Below are positions 25,003-33,738 of a stretch of 64,000 nucleotides of DNA, in pieces. Location: contig NZ_JAJFNK010000011.1 of the NCBI RefSeq assembly GCF_021739485.1, positions 1 through 64,000 on the forward strand. The letters are read 5' to 3'. The position numbers and the translations under genes were made by a program. Below the pieces are notes generated by a model. It saw nothing but the letters and a program-made list of their open reading frames with translations, made no database searches and was not told the DNA's origin. Numbering within the stretch: the stretch's first letter is position 1; the number at the start of each line of letters is the position of its first letter. This DNA comes from Alicyclobacillus tolerans (GTDB lineage Bacteria; Bacillota; Bacilli; Alicyclobacillales; Alicyclobacillaceae).

Positions 25003-26082
25003 TTATACGTTGACTGGAATAGTGACTCCGAGGTTGTTACTAACATCTATGAGTTCACGGATGACTTCGATGGGATAAACCACTCCCTGTTCCCGTTGCT
25101 GTTTTTCGGAACGAGCCTCTAATTCGCCCGGAACCAGAATCTCATCAACTCCTTCTTTCCTCGGGGAATTTTTCAAATAATCAATGGAGTCGTCAACGCT
25201 TTTCTTGAATTGGGCTGGATCCATAAAGGAAGAAACTTTTATAACCTGCATAAAATGGCCCACATCCTGTGCTGTGGAAAATTCCTCATAAAGGTCTGTT
25301 ACGGTCGGTCCAAAGGCGGCCCCGGGCAAAAGGGCAGATATTATAGCGTTTACATATGTTAGTCCGTATCCCTTATAGTCACCAATCGGTCTAACCGTTC
25401 CATTGTAAGCCTCTTCAGCATCAGTAGTTGGTGAACCGTCTGGTGCAAATGCCCATGTTTTAGGGATTGGTTGTTTGGTTTTTCGAGCCATCACGATCTT
25501 TCCACGAGCCACGACACTCTGAGCCATATCCAGCACAATAGGATATCTATTTAATGCAGGAATCGCGACACCGAAAGGGTTATTGCCAAGCATTCTTGAA
25601 CTGCCACCCCATGGTGCCATGATGTTCGTTCCACCAATCGTGCCACTTATTCCTATCATGTCTTCCGAAAGGGGCATCATGGCAAAGTGTGCAGATGCAC
25701 CATAGTGATTGCTGCCACGAACGGAGACATACCCAACCCCATATTGTTTAGCTTTTTCTATGGCTACATTCATCGCATGAACACCCACGACCTGCCCCAT
25801 CGCGTTGTTCCCAGTTATCAATGCCGTAGCCCCGCTGTCTCGTATAACTTCGGGTTGCGCGGTGGGATGGGTTACTTTAAGCAACAGTCTTTTTACATAT
25901 ACTGGAACCCTCATAACTCCATGAGAGTATACACCGCGAGCGTCAGTGGAAACCAAGTTATCCGCGCAAATGATTGCATCACTAGAGTCCATACCGCTAG
26001 CCTGGAAAATATCAACGACCCACTTGTGCATAATATTGTAATCAACCCTTAATTTTTCATTAAAGACATAATGTTGTTCCAT
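25003..26082 (-). CDS. Ldh2-family (malate/L-lactate-type) dehydrogenase
   Basis: 359 residues of the COG2055 fold, unrelated to classical LDH. Typical features are HGVMRVPVYVKRL near residue 54, the SNHYGASAHF block and NPFGVAIP. Members reduce or oxidise 2-oxo/2-hydroxy acids: sulfolactate, ureidoglycolate, diketogulonate, malate, cyclic imino acids. ATG follows AGGAGTG. It is the first gene of the AKR unit and is preceded by the second copy of the 20-bp operator. The residue that would fix substrate class cannot be decided by eye. Confidence 0.8.
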   Translation of the reverse strand: MEQHYVFNEKLRVDYNIMHKWVVDIFQASGMDSSDAIICADNLVSTDARGVYSHGVMRVPVYVKRLLLKVTHPTAQPEVIRDSGATALITGNNAMGQVVGVHAMNVAIEKAKQYGVGYVSVRGSNHYGASAHFAMMPLSEDMIGISGTIGGTNIMAPWGGSSRMLGNNPFGVAIPALNRYPIVLDMAQSVVARGKIVMARKTKQPIPKTWAFAPDGSPTTDAEEAYNGTVRPIGDYKGYGLTYVNAIISALLPGAAFGPTVTDLYEEFSTAQDVGHFMQVIKVSSFMDPAQFKKSVDDSIDYLKNSPRKEGVDEILVPGELEARSEKQQREQGVVYPIEVIRELIDVSNNLGVTIPVNV

Positions 26083-26294
26083 GTTTTCACTCCTGACGTG
26101 ATGGTACTTTTAATCACATTATCGTCTTTGGCTACTGCCGCTTTTTCAGATAAATGTTAGGACCAATACCTGTTTAACCCGAATATACCCATTTCTATAT
26201 CTGGTTCATTTATTCCCTCCCTTGTTTTAGGGATGTCGAAAACCCTTAGTGCGGTGAAAAGTTAACCGCAAAAACTCAACTTCAACATCATGTC

Positions 26295-26314
26295 ATCATG
26301 TGGTCTGATGTTAT
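26295..26314. promoter_or_regulatory. second copy of the operator-like site
   Basis: ATCATGTGGTCTGATGTTAT, matching the site before dctP at 18 of 20 positions and in similar AT-rich surroundings. It lies about 210 bases before the Ldh2-type start, which implies a long leader or a distant promoter. Confidence 0.55.
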
Positions 26315-26497
26315 TGTATATTATTGGATTTATTATTTCAATAAAAATTTTCTGATGATTTATAATTGACACATTATTACTTAAGCCGAATTCTGTATAA
26401 CTAATAATTTAAATACTTTGTTCCGCAATTCATTTATGTAGTCAAGTCGTTTCTTGATGGTGGTTGCCTAAGCCTCTACGGCTTCCTGGTTAAAAAC

Positions 26498-26549
26498 CTC
26501 AATGAATCGGCACAGAAGTTCATTGAGAAGCGAAATCCTGTGCCGATTC
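26498..26549 (-). terminator. terminator with a mutually exclusive second hairpin
   Basis: On the minus strand CTCAATGAA (26519-26527) pairs with TTCATTGAG (26498-26506), and TTTTT follows at 26496-26492, a standard intrinsic terminator for the MFS gene. A second perfect 12-bp stem (26538-26549 with 26504-26515) interlocks with it and cannot form at the same time. The layout is that of an attenuator. Confidence 0.6.
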
Positions 26550-26576
26550 GCTCAGAAACTTTGCTTATTCCGCGCC

Positions 26577-27851
26577 TTACATGTTGGCTGCCGAGTTTTT
26601 TCCTAGATGCACGGCATAGGTCTTATCCGTTGACCGTCGCGTCGTACCTGCCACCACCACAGCTCCAAGCAGTGAAAACACAGCTACCCAGATAAACGCA
26701 AGGCTCCAGTTCCCTGTGGATGCAACAACCCCGGTAATAATAGGTGCCAAAATCCCAGCTACTTGTCCCCAGGCATTCATGAATCCGCTTAGAATACCAG
26801 CTTTGCTGTGTGAGTAAATTACCGGAAGAGCCCAGGCGACCGGCCACGTGAACGCTAGCCCTGCGACCGCGAGCGAGATCAAAATAACGGCGGACGTCCC
26901 ACTGGTGGCGCCTTTGGCAAGGAACATAAAGACTCCCGCCCAGACGAATGCTCCAGCATACATCATCCGTCTCCAGAAAATGGAGTGTGAAGAAACCCTG
27001 CCCACATAGTCGGCAATCCATCCGGCAACGTTCATCATGATGAATAACACCAACCAGGGTACAGTACCTAGAATGTCAAGACTTTGGACTGAGACGTGTT
27101 GGGCCTTAACAAAGTACGTGGGTAAGAACGTAATCAGGAAGTAGAATACATAGCTGTTTGAAAACCACGCGATTGAAGAACCCCACACTTCCAGAGAAGA
27201 CAGCGGTTTTTCCAAGAAGTCTTTCGGTGGTGCTAGCTGAGCTTGGTCTTCCGCCACAGGGAGTTGTTTGTCCGGAATGTCCTTTAACCCGGCACGTTTA
27301 GTAACACCCCACCACGCAAATGCCCAAATTGCACTGAAGACTGCAAACACGTAAAATACACTCCGCCAGCCCCACGTCGTAATCAAGAAAACAGCCAAGG
27401 GTGTCGCAAACAATGGCCCCAACGCTGTAGCTGAAAGATTAAGCCCTTGGACTCTGGCAACAACCTTTGGCGGCAACCATCGTGCAAAGATGGATGTACC
27501 CGCCGGGAAGTTGACTGCTTCACCAGCACCTAACCCAGCCCGAATCCCCATAAGTAGACCCTGTGATCTCGGAATTGCAGTCAATGCAGTGAACACAGCC
27601 CACCAAAATCCGGATACAATCATGACGCGCCGTCCACCAAATTTGTCAGCTAACCACCCTCCAGGAATTTGCAGTAGGAAATATCCCCAGAAAAAGCTGG
27701 ATAAGAGGACTCCGAGAGTGGCTGTAGTCCATCCAAACTCTTTCAGGATGGCTGGACCCGTTAGAGAAATGTTGACACGGTCCATGTAGTTCATCATGGT
27801 TCCTAGAAAAATGACAAACACGATCCACCCGACGTGCATTTTTGGTTTCAC
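26577..27851 (-). CDS. MFS transporter, anion:cation symporter (ACS) type
   Basis: 424 residues and 12 predicted segments. Early motifs GTMMNYMDRVNISLTGP and GWLADKFGGRR are those of the ACS family, which imports hexuronates, galactonate, tartrate, glucarate and similar acids with H+. The GTG start (VKPKMHVGW) is chosen because GGAGGT lies seven bases upstream. It follows the Gfo/Idh-dehydrogenase-amidohydrolase unit on the same strand and probably imports its acidic substrate. It is one of three separate uptake systems in the island. Confidence 0.82.
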   Translation of the reverse strand: MKPKMHVGWIVFVIFLGTMMNYMDRVNISLTGPAILKEFGWTTATLGVLLSSFFWGYFLLQIPGGWLADKFGGRRVMIVSGFWWAVFTALTAIPRSQGLLMGIRAGLGAGEAVNFPAGTSIFARWLPPKVVARVQGLNLSATALGPLFATPLAVFLITTWGWRSVFYVFAVFSAIWAFAWWGVTKRAGLKDIPDKQLPVAEDQAQLAPPKDFLEKPLSSLEVWGSSIAWFSNSYVFYFLITFLPTYFVKAQHVSVQSLDILGTVPWLVLFIMMNVAGWIADYVGRVSSHSIFWRRMMYAGAFVWAGVFMFLAKGATSGTSAVILISLAVAGLAFTWPVAWALPVIYSHSKAGILSGFMNAWGQVAGILAPIITGVVASTGNWSLAFIWVAVFSLLGAVVVAGTTRRSTDKTYAVHLGKNSAANM

Positions 27852-27956
27852 CGAGCACACCTCCAATAAAACTCAATATAATGAATATTCAGAACACAAC
27901 TCGACGAAGCGTCGAATCCTGATACACATCGCCACTCCCGCCTTCGTCCACACCGC

Positions 27957-29000
27957 TCATTCTGTAAAGCTGACCGGCTTAGGTACTTCGATAGGGATCC
28001 CCTCCTGTGCTGAAAGGTAACAAGCGAATACAACTTCCTGGGTTTGGAGGTAGGTCGGACCATTCGTAACAAACGGTTTATTGTTCGTTAAACAATCTAC
28101 AAAGTGTTGTTGTGTGCTCACTGCGGCACCGCCTTTCCAACCTGAACCTTTTACAAACTCGTGCTCCACCTCCTTTCCGTTCCGCGTCTGTACAAATACT
28201 CTGCCGTCAAAATCGATCCTCAGGTTGGCTTTGGTTCCCTCAATCCGGATCCAACCGTAAGACTCAGACCGAACCTTTTCGGTGTATGCCACACGGTTCG
28301 CGTCGTAAATCCCTACTAGACCCGACGCAAACTCCAGAAGTACCACAACATAGTCTTCACCTTGAATGACCTGATTGATCGTTCTGCTGCGACAATATAC
28401 CCTTTGGATTGGACCAAATAAAAACTGTAGTGTCTCAAAGTAATGAACGCCCGTTTCAAACAGTAAAAAACGTTTCATATCTTTAAAGTAGGGCTGGTCC
28501 GGATAAGGTTGATCGCCCCAACCATCCCCGGGTCTCATGGTTGCATCCACATGCAGAATTTCACCAAGTACGCCATCATCGAGGAGGTGTTTCGTCTCCT
28601 GATACCAAGGCTGCCACCGCCAGTTTTCGTTGATCATGAGCGGGATCTTTCGACGAGCGCACAATTGCACCACTTGTCGGCTTTCCTCCTGAGTAGGTGC
28701 AATCGGCTTTTGACACAGGATGGGGAGCCCGGAGTTTACAGCAATCTGCACGTAGTGAAGGTGTGATGAGGGCGGCGTACAGATGTCAATGAAATCTGGG
28801 TGGAGTTGCTCAATCGCTTGCTCGATGTTGGTTCCCGAATATCCGATGCCGAACTTTTCCGCTAGGTTGTTGGCATGTTCCGCTGTACGACTGATAATTC
28901 CCACAATCTTAGCTCCGTGTACACGTTGCCACGCGTCCAATTGAATAGCTGCAAAATGACCGGCCCCGATCGTAATGCCTGTTCGCTTATGATCTGACAC
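27957..29000 (-). CDS. Gfo/Idh/MocA-family oxidoreductase
   Basis: 347 residues. The N-terminal Rossmann domain (GITIGAGHFAAIQLDAW) binds NAD(P); the family's QKPIA motif (normally EKP) is at about 95, giving the catalytic Lys, and GVHYFETLQFLFG carries the later His. Members oxidise or reduce sugars, inositols and related compounds. The GTG start has GGAGGC seven bases upstream and lies inside the preceding dehydrogenase gene (14-base overlap), so the pair is coupled. The Glu-to-Gln change in EKP is a small oddity. Substrate unknown. Confidence 0.8.
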   Translation of the reverse strand: MSDHKRTGITIGAGHFAAIQLDAWQRVHGAKIVGIISRTAEHANNLAEKFGIGYSGTNIEQAIEQLHPDFIDICTPPSSHLHYVQIAVNSGLPILCQKPIAPTQEESRQVVQLCARRKIPLMINENWRWQPWYQETKHLLDDGVLGEILHVDATMRPGDGWGDQPYPDQPYFKDMKRFLLFETGVHYFETLQFLFGPIQRVYCRSRTINQVIQGEDYVVVLLEFASGLVGIYDANRVAYTEKVRSESYGWIRIEGTKANLRIDFDGRVFVQTRNGKEVEHEFVKGSGWKGGAAVSTQQHFVDCLTNNKPFVTNGPTYLQTQEVVFACYLSAQEGIPIEVPKPVSFTE

Positions 29001-30105
29001 CGTGGTCGCCTCCAATTTGAAGCATCCTATTGACGACTGCCGATCCCGATTCTGAAGTTGATCGATGACCTCCGAGATCCACCGTGCGAGCACTGCCATC
29101 TTGCAAGGCATCTGAAACCGCACGTTCAATCATCCGAGCCCCATCTATAAGTTGAGGAAGCTGATGTTTATCACCCAACCAATCCAGCATCATCGCAGCT
29201 GACAAGATAGTAGCCGTTGGGTTGGCAACATTTTTCCCTGCAATCGTTGGGGCCGTACCGTGGGCAGGTTGGAACATCGCGTGGTCATCTCCTATATCTC
29301 CAGAAGCCGCCATTCCTAATCCACCCACTGTAGCTCCCGCCAGGTCCGAAAGAATGTCCCCAAACATATTCTCCATGACTAAAACGTCCAACCGTTCGGG
29401 GTTCAGGACTTGATACGCCGCCATCGCATCTACATATTCTCGCTCAGTATGAATATCTGGATAGTCTTTCGCGACACCGTCAAACACTTCTCGGAAAAAA
29501 GCATACGATTTCAGGACATTCGACTTGTCCACGCAGGTCACGGTCGGCGAAAGCCCGAGACGCCTTGAAGCCCGTTGTGCCGCAAGTTTAAACGCATATT
29601 TTACAACTTTTTCAGTGCCGCTGCGCGTGATCACAATCGTATCGGTTGTTAGGTCATCTCGGACCCGACAACCACCGTTTCGAGACGCGTATAGTCCCTC
29701 TACATTTTCACGTACTACCACATAGTCGACTTTCGACGTATTAGTCATAACTGTAGGTACACCAGGATAGAACCGGACAGGCCGTACACCAGCGTACAAA
29801 TCCAAGTCAAACCGCAAGCGGAAGATCACATCTCCATTTACCTCTCGCCCATCCGGGTGCCGCGCTTCAGGCAAACCAATGGCTCCCATAAAGATCGCGT
29901 CCGCTTCCTTGCAGTGCGTGAACGCCTCTTCCGTCATGGCGGATCCAGTTTTTAAAAAACGCTCCGCTCCGACATCAAAAGTCTCCAGTTCAAACTCTAT
30001 GCCTTTGTATAACTGAGTCACGGTATGTAACACCTTGAGAGCTTCGGCAGTGACTTCCGGACCGATTCCGTCACCAGGCAAGACACTGATTTTTAACGTC
30101 GTCAT
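28987..30105 (-). CDS. isocitrate/isopropylmalate-family decarboxylating dehydrogenase
   Basis: 372 residues. PGDGIGPEVTAEAL at the N terminus, VVRENVEGLYASRNGG near 135 and ENMFGDILSDLAGATVGGLGMA, whose Asp residues bind the metal. It oxidises a 2-hydroxy acid, usually with decarboxylation. The motif around REN differs from the copy at 6626-7705 (NVEGLY against NTEGEY), so the substrates probably differ. No leuCD or other leucine genes are near, arguing against LeuB. It is the middle gene of a minus-strand unit with the amidohydrolase and Gfo/Idh genes. Confidence 0.82.
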   Translation of the reverse strand: MTTLKISVLPGDGIGPEVTAEALKVLHTVTQLYKGIEFELETFDVGAERFLKTGSAMTEEAFTHCKEADAIFMGAIGLPEARHPDGREVNGDVIFRLRFDLDLYAGVRPVRFYPGVPTVMTNTSKVDYVVVRENVEGLYASRNGGCRVRDDLTTDTIVITRSGTEKVVKYAFKLAAQRASRRLGLSPTVTCVDKSNVLKSYAFFREVFDGVAKDYPDIHTEREYVDAMAAYQVLNPERLDVLVMENMFGDILSDLAGATVGGLGMAASGDIGDDHAMFQPAHGTAPTIAGKNVANPTATILSAAMMLDWLGDKHQLPQLIDGARMIERAVSDALQDGSARTVDLGGHRSTSESGSAVVNRMLQIGGDHGVRS

Positions 30106-30120
30106 GTCACATCAATCCCT

Positions 30121-30861
30121 TCATCTAAGGTCGAGATGGAAAATCCGCTGGGGGTTGGCCGAGAATACAGCCTCCAATTGCTTATCCGTCAATACGGAAT
30201 GATACTTTGCGAGTTCTACCGGAATATTCTCCACGTGATCTGACCCATAGATGATCCGGTCGATTCCAACTTCATTGACCATCGATTGGACCGAAAATGT
30301 TGGACACCAGGAAGGTTCGAGTACAATGTTCTCACAAGTTTTTGCCGCGACAATCGCTTCCGAGGTAAAAACTGCAAAACCTGCATGGCCCAGTACAAAC
30401 GTGACATTCGGAAAGGTCCGAGCAGGTTCAATGACCAAAGATGGAAGCGCATTCAGAGAGCCTAGGCCCGTGTGGATAATAACCGGGACATGGAACTGAT
30501 CAGCGAGTTCATAAACCTTGTGACACTGAGACGCCAAGGGTGAAATGTTGTGACCGTGTGGATGCAATTTGACAGCTACAAACTGATACGTTTCAATACA
30601 TCGACGAAACTCTTGCTCGTATTCTTGTTCCGATAACCAAGGGTCGATGCTAGCCATGCCATAAAAGCGTCCCGAATGATGCTGAGTCAATTGGTAAATT
30701 TCGTCGTGAATCAACGCAATGTTATCTAGCGTTGGCTGCGGCATCACCATTCCGTGTGTGATTCCGTACCGCTCCATATACTGGTTCAAGGTTTCGACCG
30801 TTGTGCGATGGCCACTGAACTTTGACATACCAAGGTGCATGTGTGTGTCTATAATCGTCAT
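30121..30861 (-). CDS. amidohydrolase-2 family hydrolase (lactonase/decarboxylase type)
   Basis: 246 residues, TIM-barrel metal hydrolase. Metal ligands are visible in order: DTHMHLG at the N terminus, Lys and His in KLHPHG, His in IIHTG, His in LGHAG and Asp in YGSDHVE. PF04909 members include sugar lactonases, sulfomuconolactonase and aromatic decarboxylases. It begins the operon after the GntR gene and overlaps nothing. With the two dehydrogenases that follow, a lactone-opening step before oxidation is plausible. At 246 residues it is at the short end of the family. Confidence 0.75.
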   Translation of the reverse strand: MTIIDTHMHLGMSKFSGHRTTVETLNQYMERYGITHGMVMPQPTLDNIALIHDEIYQLTQHHSGRFYGMASIDPWLSEQEYEQEFRRCIETYQFVAVKLHPHGHNISPLASQCHKVYELADQFHVPVIIHTGLGSLNALPSLVIEPARTFPNVTFVLGHAGFAVFTSEAIVAAKTCENIVLEPSWCPTFSVQSMVNEVGIDRIIYGSDHVENIPVELAKYHSVLTDKQLEAVFSANPQRIFHLDLR

Positions 30862-30885
30862 CTTGTGCGCTCCCTCTAGCTTGGT

Positions 30886-31560
30886 TTATGGTTTCAAGGC
30901 GGAAATCAGTTCAACAAATCTATTTTTCGTCTGTTCAACACTGGCCTTGAAATACTGGACAGCACCATTGCTGTCACCGTTTTGGATGGCCTGTAAGATG
31001 TTTTTGTGCGACAAGATGGATTCATCATTCCAACGCTCCACTTTGTGCACATAGGCACGGTAGACCCGAATTCTCCTCCAAATACTGTGCAGTATTTCCG
31101 TCAAGTCCTCGTTTTCACAATGACATAGCAGCTTGTCATGAAATTGTTCGTCGATATCTATGGTATGGAGTACCTGATCTTGGCAAGTAGCCTGTTGGTT
31201 GATTAGCATTTCTAATTCCTGGATATCACCTGGTGTCAGGTGCGGTATCGAAACACTAGCCGCATGCGATTCGATGACTTCACGTAATTCAAATAAATTC
31301 TCAATTTCTTTCAAGTTGACAGGGCGGATTACAACCCCTTTACGTGGTATCTGAACCACGAGCCCTTTTTGCTCAAGAATATGGAGCGCGTCCCGCACAG
31401 GCAATCTTGACACTCCAAACATTTCGGATAACTGGGTTTGCACGAGGCGCATGCCAAGCGGAAAATTGCCGTTCAGTATGCCTTCCTCAATTTTCTCAGC
31501 AATCAACTGAGCTACTGTCTTCAGTCCGTCAACACTCTCCGCCATGTTCATAGCTTCCAT
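30886..31560 (-). CDS. GntR-family regulator (FCD type)
   Basis: 224 residues. The winged helix reads RLVQTQLSEMFGVSRLPVRDALHILEQKGLV at about 38-70, and the C-terminal FCD domain has its metal ligands in DEQFHDKLLCH and a late His. It lies directly before the amidohydrolase-dehydrogenase unit and faces the divergent MFS gene, so it most likely controls both. An inverted repeat TTGTAT-N6-ATACAA, a typical GntR site, lies 98 bases upstream of its start. It is not a close paralogue of the other two regulators in the island. Confidence 0.85.
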   Translation of the reverse strand: MEAMNMAESVDGLKTVAQLIAEKIEEGILNGNFPLGMRLVQTQLSEMFGVSRLPVRDALHILEQKGLVVQIPRKGVVIRPVNLKEIENLFELREVIESHAASVSIPHLTPGDIQELEMLINQQATCQDQVLHTIDIDEQFHDKLLCHCENEDLTEILHSIWRRIRVYRAYVHKVERWNDESILSHKNILQAIQNGDSNGAVQYFKASVEQTKNRFVELISALKP

Positions 31561-31657
31561 GAAATAGGTTCTCCTTCTTAAGTCGTAAGTAATGCCTGAT
31601 CACAAACACATTTCGCAGGCATTTGTCCTAAAGTTGCTTTACTGTTGTATTGACTTA

Positions 31658-31675
31658 TTGTATTACTGTATACAA
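31658..31675. promoter_or_regulatory. GntR-type operator candidate
   Basis: TTGTATTACTGTATACAA has perfect six-base arms around a six-base centre. The position just upstream of the GntR gene suggests autoregulation. A further TTGTAT lies 13 bases to the left. Confidence 0.5.
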
Positions 31676-31958
31676 TATGACGTAGGACAGAATAGTTTGT
31701 CAATTATAAATTTAAGAAGAATCAGACCTTTTATTTCGTACATGATACCGCTTGCGGTCACGTTCATAGCATTAGGTCATACCCAATTCATGATGCAATC
31801 GAATGAGAACCTTGATAAACAACTTCACCTGTACTGCATAAACTGTAGAAAATTTTCCATTGGAACAGACTTGTGATTAACTAACATTACGCAGTAATAT
31901 CACAGTGCAATTATAGCATTCACACCGGATATTCCCAGGTTTGAAGGAGCGGAGATAC

Positions 31959-32004
31959 CTCAGGTGGTTCGGGCAATCGCAATAAACACCTGACAACACC
32001 TGAG
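31959..32004 (+). promoter_or_regulatory. inverted repeat in the MFS leader
   Basis: CTCAGGTG and CACCTGAG are perfect complements 30 bases apart, and a nearby direct copy of ACACCTGA (31986-31993) can compete for the same left arm. The repeat lies about 135 bases before the MFS start. It may shape the leader RNA or be a DNA site; no T tract follows. Confidence 0.3.
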
Positions 32005-32140
32005 AAGGAGCGTTCCTCAAAGGGCCTAGGAGCATGACATGCGTTCACAGCCTAGGTGGTTCTGTGATACATGTTTAGAAAGAGGTGGGATTCAGAAACT
32101 AACGTTGTAGAGACGAGCAACTACGAGGAGGACTGCATTT

Positions 32141-33475
32141 GTGGAAAAACTAAACATGGAACAACTTGGGGAGGCTCGCTGGACCCAGAAGACGACCTGG
32201 ATGTTCATCTCGTTTGTACTGGGACTCGCTCTAGAATCCTACGTCTTTTCGCTCAGTTCGATTGCCATCTACTGGGTTGCGATGCCGAAATCGCTGGGCG
32301 AACTGCTGCTCGCCTGGGCTCCCATCTGGCTCATCATCGGCATCATGCTTGCTGGCCCTTTCTCCGATCGATATGGTCGCAAAGTGACGTTGTACACGAC
32401 GCTGATTTTTTACGCGATCGGGGGTATCGTTTTGTTTTTTAGTTTCAGCTACGTCGTACTCCTCATTTCTCTTGCCTTGATGTTGATGGCAGGCGGAGGC
32501 GAGATGAACTCCATCATGGTGGCCAGCCACGAACTGATGCCGAGAAAGCACCGCGGTAAGGCGACGATGATGATCATCAACGGGATCAACTTCGGTGGCA
32601 TGGTGCTGGCCATCCTGGCGCTTGTCACGGCAGACCTGAACAGCAAAGCTGTGATGGAAACACAGCGAAACGTGGTGGCTATTGCGGTGCTGATTGTCGT
32701 CGCGATTCTGTTTGCGACACGCGTCAGCATGCCGGAGTCGTTCCTGTGGCTTCAGAAAAAAGGTCGCTATTCGGAAATGGAAAAGGTCATCACATCGTAC
32801 TTCGGTTCCAATGTCGAGGCTTTAGCCGCTATCTCAGAGGCCAAGGAATCGCCCAAGCAAGTTGCGCCGACCGGGCCGAGGCCAGGCGCGGGGTACGTCA
32901 CCTTCACGATGGTCGTCATGATCGTGGTCGCTGCCGCAAACACCATCGGCTTTGGCCTTATGGCGTACGCCTTAGCCTATGCGTTCTTTCCGCACATGCA
33001 GCCCATCATCCTGGCCGTTTTTGAAGGAGCCGGTTTCGTAATCGGATTCTTCGGGTTAATCGCTGACAGGGTGTCGCGAAAGAAATTTTTGTTCTGGAGT
33101 TTCTTCGGAACGTTCGTGATGACCGTCATCGTGGGACTGACCACGAAACAGTGGCAGCATAACATGACACTTTTCTGGGTCCTGTTGATTGTCCTCGCAG
33201 GCGTCAACTCGCTGTGCTACCTGACCGAGGATACGGTCAAAGCGGAAGTCTGGCCGACGTTGCATCGCGGCACATTGACGGCCGTCGCCCGCTTTACCTC
33301 CATTGGTCTCTACATTCCGACCATCTACATCACGGCGAATATGTCGACCACACACTACGTCCTTTTCAATGCCGGAGTATGGTTTGTCGGTACGTTAGCC
33401 GCGGCCGCTTGGCTCATTTGGGGTCGTGAAACCGGACGCGGCCTCAGCATTCAGGAGGCTTCTGGAGAGGTTTAA
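32141..33475 (+). CDS. MFS transporter, sugar/organic acid porter type
   Basis: 444 residues, 12 segments. The loop 2-3 motif GPFSDRYGRKVTLY and the loop 8-9 motif ADRVSRKKFLFW are MFS signatures, and ELMPRKHRGKA after helix 4 is typical of the sugar-porter and metabolite:H+ symporter group. GTG start, nine bases after GGAGG. It is the only plus-strand gene of the island apart from the integrase relic and is divergent from the GntR unit. Its base composition is closer to the flanking chromosome than that of the 16.6-26.5 kb section, so it may mark the right border region. Confidence 0.78.
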   Translation: MEKLNMEQLGEARWTQKTTWMFISFVLGLALESYVFSLSSIAIYWVAMPKSLGELLLAWAPIWLIIGIMLAGPFSDRYGRKVTLYTTLIFYAIGGIVLFFSFSYVVLLISLALMLMAGGGEMNSIMVASHELMPRKHRGKATMMIINGINFGGMVLAILALVTADLNSKAVMETQRNVVAIAVLIVVAILFATRVSMPESFLWLQKKGRYSEMEKVITSYFGSNVEALAAISEAKESPKQVAPTGPRPGAGYVTFTMVVMIVVAAANTIGFGLMAYALAYAFFPHMQPIILAVFEGAGFVIGFFGLIADRVSRKKFLFWSFFGTFVMTVIVGLTTKQWQHNMTLFWVLLIVLAGVNSLCYLTEDTVKAEVWPTLHRGTLTAVARFTSIGLYIPTIYITANMSTTHYVLFNAGVWFVGTLAAAAWLIWGRETGRGLSIQEASGEV

Positions 33476-33507
33476 GACGGGAGCCTGGCAGACAGATAGG
33501 GGAAATT

Positions 33508-33532
33508 GGGGGTGTTCGTTTAGGAGCACCCC
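33508..33532 (+). terminator. hairpin after the MFS gene
   Basis: GGGGTG pairs with CACCCC across a 12-base loop, 33 bases after the stop codon. There is no clear T tract, so the terminator call is tentative. Confidence 0.35.
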
Positions 33533-33698
33533 TTGCCCTACTTTCAAGCCCGAGAACAACAGCTGTATTAGAGTGTCCAAACGCAACGAATGCTGTTCGG
33601 TGATTCATTGATTGGAACCATCTATTGCACCGTCCACGTGCCGCTCATGAAACCGGGGTCCTTGCCCCAGTGCCGGAAATGTAAGTGTAGGGGGTGTG

Positions 33699-33738
33699 AA
33701 AGCAAAGAAAAGAAACCTGGCTCATTGAACGAACCAGG
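33699..33738 (-). terminator. intrinsic terminator of the 31-residue ORF
   Basis: On the minus strand CCTGGTTC (33738-33731) pairs with GAGCCAGG (33723-33716) around seven bases, followed by a T-rich run (TTTCTTTTCTTT). The stem starts inside the last codons of the small ORF. Confidence 0.7.

Larger units (their letters stand above)
26083..26576. other. regulatory gap between Ldh2 and MFS genes
   Basis: No gene is seen in these 494 bases. The stretch holds the 20-bp operator copy (26295-26314), a terminator with a competing hairpin (26498-26549) and strongly AT-rich sequence in between that should contain the promoter of the Ldh2-AKR unit. Confidence 0.6.
31561..32140. other. divergent regulatory region
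   Basis: 580 bases between the GntR gene and the plus-strand MFS gene. No gene is supported. It contains the TTGTAT-N6-ATACAA site, an AT-rich section to about 31920, and a GC-richer part with a CTCAGGTG/CACCTGAG inverted repeat and two CCTAGG boxes in the expected leader of the MFS gene. Confidence 0.5.
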
